Positions 55,401 through 64,000 of a stretch of 64,000 bases of DNA are shown here, piece by piece. Position numbers and translations under genes: made by a program. The stretch comes from Eucommia ulmoides (lineage: Eukaryota; Streptophyta; Magnoliopsida; Garryales; Eucommiaceae). The DNA is taken from positions 13,041,616 to 13,105,615 of the forward strand of contig CM028333.1 of assembly GCA_016647705.1 (NCBI GenBank), in the 5' to 3' direction. Position 1 is the stretch's first letter. Each line of letters opens with the position of its first letter. Below the pieces are notes generated by a model, which saw nothing but the letters and a program-made list of their open reading frames with translations, did no database searches and was not told the origin of the DNA.

Positions 55401-56921
55401 CTACTTCAAACAATTCCGGTACAACTCGATGATCGAGACCAGAAAGTCTTGTAGCTCTCTGTTGTCGTTCTGGAAATTTCCCCCAGTAGCATGAGGTAGA
55501 AGGCCTTGGTGGTATTGGGTTCCTGACCTTGGAGTGCGGTTAGGAATTTGAGATGGGGTGTTCGGGTGTGGTTGATAGGTATGGTAAGGGGGTGCTGGGT
55601 AGGCTTGAGGATAATATTGGGGAATATGGTTTTGATAAGCGGGAGGTATATTTTGGTAATAGCGGGGGCGGCTTTGGGAATAGGGTTGGTTTTGAGGATA
55701 ATTTTGGTTTTGGCGATTTTGAGGAGGGTAGTTGTGATATTGGTTGTTCTGGTTCGGGTAGTTTTGGGAACAGGAAGTTTGGGGGTAGTTCTGGTAATGG
55801 GTTTGTCGAGGGGAAACGACAACAGCTACTTCATTTTCTTTCATCTTTGGCGGGGCTGACCTTTTCGTCAGATTGGATTGGGCCCCTTCAATTTTTTCGC
55901 TCCTTATTCCTTCTTCCGTCACCTCAGCCTGTTTGATCGCATCGCCGAAAGAAACCACTGCTATGCTCGAGAGATCTCGATAGAACGGTGGTGACTGAAT
56001 TGACTTGAATATCTCTAACTTAGCCTCCTCGCTCAGCTTAGGGACAACTTTGGCAGCCTCTTCCCTCCAACGGGAAGTATACCTCCGGAAACTTTCGTCT
56101 TTATTTTTCAGTATCTGGTAGAGGGTATTGCGGTCTGGCGCGGCATCCCTATTGTACACATATTGCTCACAGAAGGCCTCTACCAGATCTTCAAATGTTT
56201 TAATCTGTGATAGCTCCAGGGTTATGTACCAGTTGAGAGCCGGTCCTTTCAACGATCTCCGAAACATCTTTAGGCAAAGGTCTTCGTTCCGAGCATGAAT
56301 TCCTAACTCCTCTTTGTAAACGCTGACATGCCATTCTGGAGGGCCAGTGCCATCATATTTTGTGAACTCTGGAACCACGAAATTTTCCGGGTACACAACC
56401 CCGGGTGGTGCTGACAACTCCTTGTATGTCGCTTTCCTGGATGGCTTCTCCTTTTGCCATTCTTCCATAGTTTTTTCTAATTTCTCCATTTTCAGAAGCC
56501 AAGCCGGTGGAGGGTCATTCTCTTCTTTGTTTTCAGTTTCAATGGCCGGGGCCGGTTGGCTATCATTTGAATTATTTGGTGGAGCAACGACCCTCTCCGG
56601 GTGAATGAGGATCTGCGGTGCGGCGGGGGCCGAGCCCTCTGGCGAGGCCTGATAGACATGCCCCTGGATGGGATATGCTGGATCTCCATAGGCGAAAGGA
56701 TGAGGGCCCATCTGAGGTCCATAGTAGACCGGTACTGCAAAGTTCGGGCCGACGTGGTTCGGATTCGGCCCTGAGTTCTCCATCCCAATACTTGCAGGGT
56801 TTCCATTTGGGGATTCAGTCACAAGAGTCCCGTTGGATGGAGGAATAGGCACCTCTTGAGGTCGGCTAAGTTCGTTGATCCTTTCCATCAACCTGTCAAT
56901 AGTTTCCTGCATCTGAGCCAT
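55401..56921 (-). CDS. Tat gag
   Basis: Open frame of 506 residues. Residues about 185-320 hold the Ty3-type gag core: PPEWHVSVYKEELGIHARN, MFRRSLKGPALNWYITLE and FRRYTSRWREEAAKV. The C-terminal third is a Pro/Gln/Asn/Tyr-rich repeat (QNYPQ, PPAYQNH). The N terminus has a short helix (MAQMQETIDRLMERINEL). It lies directly after the leader (56922-57625). Confidence 0.9.
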   Translation of the reverse strand: MAQMQETIDRLMERINELSRPQEVPIPPSNGTLVTESPNGNPASIGMENSGPNPNHVGPNFAVPVYYGPQMGPHPFAYGDPAYPIQGHVYQASPEGSAPAAPQILIHPERVVAPPNNSNDSQPAPAIETENKEENDPPPAWLLKMEKLEKTMEEWQKEKPSRKATYKELSAPPGVVYPENFVVPEFTKYDGTGPPEWHVSVYKEELGIHARNEDLCLKMFRRSLKGPALNWYITLELSQIKTFEDLVEAFCEQYVYNRDAAPDRNTLYQILKNKDESFRRYTSRWREEAAKVVPKLSEEAKLEIFKSIQSPPFYRDLSSIAVVSFGDAIKQAEVTEEGIRSEKIEGAQSNLTKRSAPPKMKENEVAVVVSPRQTHYQNYPQTSCSQNYPNQNNQYHNYPPQNRQNQNYPQNQPYSQSRPRYYQNIPPAYQNHIPQYYPQAYPAPPYHTYQPHPNTPSQIPNRTPRSGTQYHQGLLPHATGGNFQNDNRELQDFLVSIIELYRNCLK

Positions 56922-57625
56922 CTGGGTCGTTCGGGGAGATTCGGGATTGCTTTCTGATGTTATCCTAGAATGAGTCAGTGCTCGACTGCGTGTAAAGATC
57001 GGACTTCGAAAGGGGGGAACTGGATTTGCTTTTCTGGGACCAATTTTCTTTGTCTTGCCCTTTTCTACAACAAAAATAAAAAATTAAAAAAAATAAAAAA
57101 TCCTTTTATTAGTTCATGTGGGTCTTACGTGGTCTTAAAGCCCATTCTAGTTCGAAGATTTCAATTTCGATAACGACCAATTAAAACAAATGATGGTTCA
57201 TAAAAAATCCCTTTTTTTTTTGTCGTTCCCTACTGATATTGAAAACTTTGAACTTGTTTGGTGTGCTTTTTTTTCTCATTTTTTTTTTTTTTTTTTTTTT
57301 TTTTTAGGACTTCCCAAGACGTCATCAATCCATTAAGTACCAAAACCCCTTTCTCGTCTTGTATCATAGAATCCTAAGGGGATAATATGGATACAAGACA
57401 ACTTTACTTTTGTCAGAGGATTTACAACGATATAAGAGCCTTAGAGGAAAAAAGGAAAAGAAGAAGAAAATATATAAAAAAATAATAAGAAAAAAAATAA
57501 AAAAATAAAAAATCACAACTTATTTACCGAATTGAGGGAAAAGAAAATAAAATAAAATTTAACATTCGGACTTTAGATTAGTTGGACTTATTCAGACATA
57601 TTAGGCTCGATCTTCTAAAATCTTC

Positions 57626-57643
57626 CCCAGTGGAGTCGCCAGC
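57626..57643 (-). other. primer-binding site of the Tat element
   Basis: Minus-strand GCTGGCGACTCCACTGGGG follows the LTR edge at 57644. The TGG start matches the tRNA CCA end. In Tat/Ogre relatives an arginine tRNA is the usual primer, which is an inference here. Confidence 0.75.
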
Positions 57644-59745
57644 TGAACGCGCCCTAATTTTCCAAAGAAAATCAAAAAAAAAATATAGATATATTTGTTT
57701 GTTGACAAAATGAGAAGGGTTTTTTAAAAACGTCTATTTTCTCATTAAAATATACTTAAGCCTGTTTTAGAAAAAGGAGTCGCCACCTAATATTGGGTTT
57801 TAATGATGTGCTAGGTCACCATATTGTTCTTTTTTGAAAACAATTTAAAAAAATGGCTTAAGTAAAAATTTGACTCCAAAATAACATGGTCTGACCAGAG
57901 ATTCGTTTAAAGAGTTCGGGGGTCAGTTATGCTCGGGGAAGGTGTCAAGCACCCCGAGACGCCCGTCCAAAGACGGTACCTTATCCGATTAAGTCCAATC
58001 AAAATTTAAATCCAAATGTTTTTATTTTATTTTGAAATCCTCCTCATATACACACACATACACATACACACACATCGAGGGAAGTAATCTCCCTTCTAAA
58101 CCTAGACCGTTCTAATGGAAGGCTGAGAATTTTTCACCTCATCTTGTTAGCATATTATATTTAACACAAGTTAAAGAAACACACGCACGCACGCACTCAC
58201 ACGCATCGGGGAGAGTAATTTCCTTCTAAACCTAAACCGTTCCAATGGAAGGTTGGGAATTTTCCACCTTATCTTGTCAGCACATTATATTTAATACGAG
58301 TTAAAGAAACACACGCACGCACACATCGAGGGGAGTAATTCCCTTCTAAATTTAAACCGTTCAAATGGAAGGTTGAGAATTTTCCACCTTATCTTGTCAG
58401 TACATTATATTTAATACGAGTTAAAGAAACACACGCACACTCCTCAAGGGGAGTAATTTCATTCTAAACTTAAACCGTTTCAATGGAATGTCAGAAGTTT
58501 TTCACCTCGTATTGTTAGCACATTATATTTAATACAAATTAAATAAAACACACGCACACACACACACACACACGCACACTCCTCAAGGGGAGTAATTTTA
58601 TTCTAAATTTAAACCGTTCCAATGGAAGGTCAGAAGTTTTCCACCTCGTATTGTTAGCACATTATATTTAATACAAATTAAATAAAACACACGCACACAC
58701 ACACACACGCGCACACTCCTCAAGGGGAGTAATTTCATTCTAAACTTAAACCGTTCCAATGGAAGGTCAGAAGTTTTCCACCTCGTATTGTTAACACATT
58801 ATATTTAATACAAATTAAATAAAACACACGCGCCCACACACTCACACGCATCGAGGCGAGTAATTCCCTTCTAAACTTAAACCGTTCCAATGGAAGGTTG
58901 GGAATTTTCCACCTCGTTTTATTTACTCAAAAAAAATTAAAAAATAAATAAATAAATAAATAAATAATAAAAAGAGAAAAAAAATCTAATTTACAAAAAA
59001 AAAATTAGTATAATAACAACTTATTTAAAAATAAGAGTAAGATTTACAACAGATGAAAATTTACAACCTTCTTGGAGATTTTTTTTCTTCTTCAAAATTA
59101 TAATAAAATAAAAATAATATTATTTTCTTCAAAATTTCTCTCCAGATTTTACCTCTCCCTTCCCAAAAAAATTCCCCTCTGGTATTGTGAGCCTTCATTC
59201 TATTTATAGGAATGAAGGTGCAAAATTCGTCCGACAAAAAGCGAAGCAAAAAGTAAGAAAAAGGGGTGGGTGCACTGAAATTCGGTGCACCCACCCCCTT
59301 TGGGTGCACCGAAATCGGTGCACCCAAAGGTGCACTGGGCAGAAAAAGCTCTCTGCCCAGCTGGCGGCATATGCGGCCAGAGCACTGGTCGCACAGCAAC
59401 CAGTGCATCTGGTCGCGACCAGTTTTTGGTCGTACGTGCGATCTTTATATAGCCCCTTCCCACCCCTTTCGAATGTGATCTGTCCAGGCTTCTCTCATTC
59501 TCGTCTGTTTCTTGTCCATTTTGTTCCGAATTAACGCGTTTTTATTCCACTTCGAAAGATCTAAAAAAAAAATAAAATAATTACCAATATTTAATTTACT
59601 TAAGATATTAACAAAACTTAATTTAGCGGTATTAAACCGTACAAACGCGGTACAATCAAAACAAAATAAATAGGAAAATAAAATAAAGGTAACTATAAAA
59701 TAAATTATAATTTTTTTGCGAGGCGGTCAAAATGTCGTGTCTACA
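57644..59745 (-). repeat. 5' LTR of the Tat element
   Basis: 2,102 bp, closely similar to 45939-48108. It holds the minisatellite (about 58060-58910), a minus-strand CTATAAATAG TATA box near 59200, and four hairpins at 59263-59406, which lie upstream of the TATA in the element's sense. The length difference from the other LTR is mainly in microsatellite and repeat-unit number. Confidence 0.92.
59263..59406. promoter_or_regulatory. cluster of four hairpins upstream of the Tat LTR TATA box
   Basis: Perfect arms: GGGGTGGGTGCAC/GTGCACCCACCCC (59263-59297); TTTGGGTGCACCGA with its inverse and a 2-base loop (59299-59328); CTGGGCAGA/TCTGCCCAG (59334-59360); GCACTGGT/ACCAGTGC (59382-59406). The other LTR has the same cluster at about 47620-47770. 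The promoter-proximal placement suggests a regulatory role, by inference. Confidence 0.7.
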
Positions 59746-60029
59746 GGGAGTTTGGAAAACTCGAGTTTTTAAGACTCAAGAATTTGGATTTCAAGAGGTG
59801 GGTAACCTTTAGTAGTCACTTTCCGAGGCTTAAGTATTTGGTGTTGAACAAGTGCAGAGATCTGAGAGAGATCCCATTTTGTCTAGGGGATGTATGTACA
59901 CTGGAGATTATTGAGGTGAAGTTCTGTAATGGCTCAGCAGCAAGATCGGCACGAGATATTGAAGTATATCAAGATAGTATTGGCAATGATGGGCTGAAAA
60001 TCGAGGTTTACCCTCAAATCAGAAATTGA
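59746..60029 (+). pseudogene. CC-NBS-LRR immune receptor, 3' end of the leucine-rich repeats
   Basis: Directly after the GGGAG target repeat the NLR text resumes: LDFKRWVTFSSHFPRLKYLV, CRDLREIPFCLGDVCTLEII, then a hydrophilic tail ending EVYPQIRN and TGA at 60027-60029. Its frame agrees with the frame leaving the left part at GATGGGGAG, so the retrotransposon split one reading frame. The stop looks natural for this family. Confidence 0.88.
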
Positions 60030-60557
60030 AGGTGTTGCCTTTTGTGCTTGAAATGAGGGTATTGATGTGAAGTTCTATTGTATAGAGAAATAGATGAACG
60101 GAAAAAAGAAATACGTGTAAGGTTGTGTTTAGGTATGATAACTTAAGGAAGGATTTCATTTGGGCAATGAATTTCACAAATTCTATTTAGAAAATTACTT
60201 GTGTTATTTGGGTAATATAAAGAAGGATTTATAAAATTTATTAATTTATAAAATAGGAGAACAAAAGGAATTTGCAAATCCCTCCCTTCAAAACACATTA
60301 TTTCTAATTTTTTGCGAGAAAAAATGTTATTTTTTCAATTCCTCGTTTATTTCACTTCAAACTCCTACCAACCCACTCATTCTTGGTTGTCGCCAAATTT
60401 GTTCGCAAAATTGTTGTCGCTGCTAGACGGTTATCGCTGCTCCTCATCGAAAATCATCGCTCACTGCTCTCCTACGCTCTAAAGATTTGTGAAACTCAAA
60501 AAAGTTGCGAAGCTATCACCGTCATCTTTGCTTGTCATTGAAGACAACGATCAGTTT
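60030..60557. other. NLR 3' flank
   Basis: AT-rich spacer with GTTTAGGTATGATAACTTAAG-type text near 60125. No gene recognised. Confidence 0.45.
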
Positions 60558-63179
60558 TGTCACGACCCGACCCGGACATCCGACATCCCGGGCTGACGTG
60601 AAGACACCACGACATCACCCAAAACAACCAACCATCTTTTATTTATTTTTTCTCGACAATATGCAAACATTACTAACAATAAGTTATACATAATTCTGTT
60701 ATGGGGACACACCCGTCCCCCAAATATAATAACAACAAAATATAAAACCCTGAACCCCTCACAGGTTCGCCTCAGACAGTTCATCTCAAACTTCCCCACG
60801 ACTCCACCCTAGGACTCTACCTAGCGCCAGTAGGGGACCGACCGTCTCCTAGCTATTTCACCTGCGAGTATACTGCCTTCTTAGTAAAAATATTTTATAA
60901 TAATAATAATTCATTCTATAACATCTAAATGGATCAAGCGGAAGTATATAAACATAACATAGTTAATAAAAATCTCCATAATATAAACAGTGGAAATAAA
61001 TCAATATATATTATATAAGTTTCATTCAAACCCATCCAGTATAAAATAATACCAATCACCATATATAAGTCAATCACCAAATATAAGTAAAACACCACAT
61101 CTCAAAACACCACACCATCACACCACTCACTGGCCAGCCATAGTGATCGTTTAACTTCACGATCGGGAGTTGCAACGGTACCATAATCATCTGTAGGATA
61201 TGCCTTCCTAGCGAACCTAATTGCGCAGATCACCACCTACCGGACGTCTCCGAAGGCCATAATATAAATCACTACGTAATATCAATCACCACCTACTAGA
61301 CCATCCTTCGGACAGGACATAATATGAATCACAACTTGCCGGACCACCCTCCGGATAGGACATACACTATGGCATAGTCATCTCAATAATATTATCATCA
61401 AATCACAAATCAATATCCATCTGCCGGACCACCCTCTGGACAGACCATAATATAAATCACCACCTCATCAATACCGTCAAAATCACCAACGTCCACTTCC
61501 TTTTTCTCAAAACCAACTTTTAAATCTGAAAATCATATTTTTTCACTTTTGATTGAAAACCGTCTAATTTTAACAAAACTATTTTTTCCCTTTATATTTT
61601 TAGAAAAACAGATATTTTCCACACTCTTTTAAAATCACCTAAATCCAACTAATCATTTTTAATCTTTCTTTCTTTTTTTAAAACAACATAATTCAACGAA
61701 AATCCATGTTTACCAACTCACCCAAAATCGAGTTGATCCATATCATTTATAAAATCGTACAGTCTAAAATAAACACATTTTTCATCATATATATAAAAAT
61801 AATTTTGGCAAGAAGACAGCATACTCACCTGATAACTCGCTCTTAAAACTCCACCAACTTCCCGCTACTGAACTTCCAGTACTGCAAACCTATGTATGCC
61901 AGAACCTAAATTAATGTTTTAGAGTTAGACAACCCAATCACGTTATACGAATCCTACGTTCCTTAGTTTCCCACTCTCCGCGTTTTGATATATAAAAATA
62001 TCATTCAACGAGTTCTATTTAGTTACTATTAATTGTATAAACTCTATTCGCATGAACGATCCTATTGATAATTACTTATAGAATTTTAAAGTAAAACAAA
62101 CCAAGTTTAGAAATCATAATTGTAATTTTGAAGTTTTACCCGATCCGAACTACTTGTCGATCTCTTTCAAAACCTTGCCATTATGCACAGTATCCACCGT
62201 CGTGGCGCCAAACCCACCTCTGCGGCGAACCAACACCTCTCTTTCATAATAAAAAAAAAAAAACCACAGCAGTCTCACCACTTAGGAGGACTTCCCACCG
62301 CCTAAGCGGTGGATCACCCTGATGCACACTGACCACCCACCGCCTAGGCAGACGCTCCCCTGCTCTATTTTCTGATGTTCCACCGCCTAGGCGGATGCTC
62401 AACAGTTTCTTTCTTTCCAGCTACACTGACTTCTCACCGCCGCGGCGAAGGATCGCACCACTGCGGCGATAGCCATTCCCCCATTTCTGCTCTGTTTTGA
62501 ACTCCAAGTTTCTCTCTCTCTCTCTCTCTTCTCCCCAACTCCAGCAACCACCACAAGTAACGGCTCACACAACCAACACCCACAATCCTCACAACCGGCC
62601 TACAACCGATTACCACCCACACCCGAAACAGAAACGGAACGGAAACAGACACAAAACAGAAGCAGGAACATAATGGAAACAAAAACACAGAACACACACA
62701 CACCTACTTACCGGAGACGAGGTATCCACACCGCAAGCCCATCGCCGGCGACTCTTTTCCCTCTTCCTTCTCTTCATTTCTCTCTCTTCCTTCTCTCTCT
62801 TTGGTTCCGGACCCCTCTTCCCGTTTTATCTTTGTGTGTGTGTATATATATATATATATATAAGAATGTGTATATGCTCATCGGCCGGACAATGACCATG
62901 CCTCCCCTTATCATTTTCACCAACTCCCTTCTCTATATATATATATATATAAAAAATGAAGATATTTTTTTGTAATAATACACAAACCTGCCCTTATATT
63001 ATGTTGGGGTAGCAATTAAACCCAATCTATGTTTTAATGTTTATACAAAATTTCAATACAACCCCTTAAAATTTTAATTCATATAATAAATATCGAAATC
63101 TATCCCGGTATTTTTGAAATATTTAAAACGCAGCTTGAATTTTATATAGGTCAAAAGTTGGGGTCTTACAAGTTTAGGC
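60558..63179 (-). mobile_element. solo LTR related to the 1-6865 chromovirus
   Basis: 2,622 bp. On the minus strand it begins TGTAAGACCCCAAC and ends GGGTCGTGACA. The perfect 5-bp repeat AGTTT flanks it (60553-60557 and 63180-63184), with no internal region, so it is a solo LTR left by LTR-LTR recombination. It shares ends and internal phrases with 4063-6865 (for example CACGATCGGGAGTTGCAACGG versus CACGATTGGGAGTTACAACGG) and has the same orientation. It carries CACCGCC(T/G)(A/C)GGCGG palindromes near 62280-62460. Confidence 0.88.
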
Positions 63180-63184
63180 TTAGC

Positions 63185-63719
63185 GTTGTGTGTGTTGGTG
63201 TGCATGTTGAGGCATTTGGAAGGGCTCAAATCAAGAGGGTGTGAATCTGAGAAAAAAGAAAATGAGTAATAATAATAAAATTACGCGAAAAACTTCAATT
63301 TTATTCTGTAATTATATTCTCTCTTTTTTTATTTCATAATTGTATAAATTTTAAAATTTTCTTTATATTATATAATAAAATTATATTTTTAAAATAGGTA
63401 TAAAAATCATATTATTAGAATAGTGATGTATAATTAAAATTATATTATTGAAATAAATAGAAAAATTATATTATTAAATAATTAAAATAAAAATTTATAT
63501 TGTCAAATATATTTCATATATTTTTATTATTTAATAAATTTAAAAATTCTTCATACAAATATTTATTTGTCTATAGAACAAGAAAATTATAAAAGAGGTT
63601 TTTATTATTTAGTCCTGACTTAAGAGATAATGTAGAAAAAAGACCTCTAGTACATTTAATTAAGGTTTTAGTCTATTAGACAGACAAAATAGAAGGTAAA
63701 AAGACATATATAGCCTTTA
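63185..63719. other. AT-rich spacer
   Basis: No gene seen. AATAAAATTATATT-type text repeats several times between 63360 and 63500. Confidence 0.5.
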
Positions 63720-64000
63720 ACAACTATCACCCCTCTATTGTCTCTCTCTCATTCTGAACTCTCACACTCTCTCTCTCTCTAAACCTAAGGCTAAAATCAC
63801 GTGAAAGACCCATATCTCTCTAACATCTCTAGAAACCCGATTCCGTGTATTCAACCATTACCAAGAATACAATCGCTCATCGGAACGTTTTCGTCGTGTT
63901 TTTGCCTCTGTGGTTCACCCGATTCGAGCGGAGTTTCCTCAAACATTCGATAGCGGCAAACTCTTTTGCGACGGTGGAGCTGATGGGGGCCAGTGGAAGA
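63720..64000 (+). CDS. possible 5' end of a gene running off the window
   Basis: CT-rich leader-like text (CTCTCTCTCTCTAAACC) precedes an ATG at 63980 reading MGASGR to the window edge. MGASG(K/R)W is the start of some IQ-domain (IQD) calmodulin-binding proteins, but six codons cannot decide it. No TATA box is obvious. Confidence 0.25.

Larger units (their letters stand above)
45939..59745 (-). mobile_element. Tat-lineage Ty3/gypsy retrotransposon, nearly whole, inserted in the NLR
   Basis: 13.8 kb with both LTRs and the perfect 5-bp target repeat GGGAG (45934-45938 and 59746-59750). It reads on the minus strand: 5' LTR 57644-59745, primer site, leader, gag 56921-55401, protease region about 55187-53810, reverse transcriptase, RNase H, second RNase H and integrase from 53427 to about 50248, a long 3' untranslated region with a tandem array, purine tract, and 3' LTR 45939-48108. 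The extra RNase H between RNase H and integrase, the large size and the 3' tandem array mark the Tat group. The coding region is close to whole, with about two to four breaks. The LTRs differ by a few per cent over the part I compared, so the insertion is fairly young (order of one to a few million years). Confidence 0.92.

Noticed and set aside
55548-55936. Plus-strand frames of 100-127 residues rich in Gly, Phe and Val
   Set aside because: Antisense shadows of the Pro/Gln/Asn-rich tail of Tat gag.

Overview
The window is plant nuclear DNA, very probably from a eudicot. It is AT-rich, has GT-AG introns, and carries recognisable plant genes (RDR1, HSFA8, a CC-NBS-LRR gene, captured PPR and PAM68-like fragments) among many LTR retrotransposons, MITEs, SINEs, hAT and MULE elements. 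The NLR resembles the R1/late-blight group that is expanded in asterids. That is only a weak lineage hint. No bacterial, organellar, CRISPR, rRNA or tRNA gene is visible.

Layout. 1-6865: minus-strand Ty3/gypsy chromovirus cut by the window edge, with a 2.8-kb LTR. 7.2-8.0 kb: decayed minus-strand coding remnant. 9194-11560: a Pack-MULE with a perfect 9-bp target duplication, carrying a PPR fragment and a PAM68-like fragment head to head. 12.1-13.4 kb: internally deleted hAT candidate. 14.4-14.8 kb: hairpin-bearing tandem repeat. 15.6 kb: SINE. 16746-22529: RDR1 in four coding exons with two single-base frameshifts; its last intron holds a foldback, a solo LTR and a SINE. 23.3 kb: hAT MITE. 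25.07 kb: RNase H-like remnant. 26119-30363: HSFA8 with two coding exons around a 3.1-kb intron full of nested elements. 33.9-37.0 kb: second array of the hairpin motif, split by a solo LTR. 38584-42307: shrunken Ty1/copia element, followed at once by a hAT element. 43779-45938 and 59746-60029: an NLR pseudogene split by a 13.8-kb Tat-lineage Ty3/gypsy element. 60558-63179: solo LTR related to the first chromovirus. 63.7-64 kb: possible start of another gene.

How the parts relate. Three host genes (RDR1, HSFA8, the NLR) act in antiviral silencing, heat/stress transcription and immune recognition. They share no operon-like logic; they are islands in repeat-rich DNA. RDR1 and the NLR are damaged as read, while HSFA8 looks intact. 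Several insertions are dated relative to each other by nesting, and their target duplications (9 bp MULE, 8 bp hAT, 5 bp LTR, 3 bp Harbinger, 17 bp SINE) can be read directly.

I found no convincing undescribed system. The most unusual items are the bidirectional Pack-MULE chimera, the two-locus hairpin repeat, the four consecutive hairpins upstream of the Tat LTR TATA box, and the tandem array and antisense ORF in the Tat 3' region. Family names rest on remembered motifs; no database search was run.
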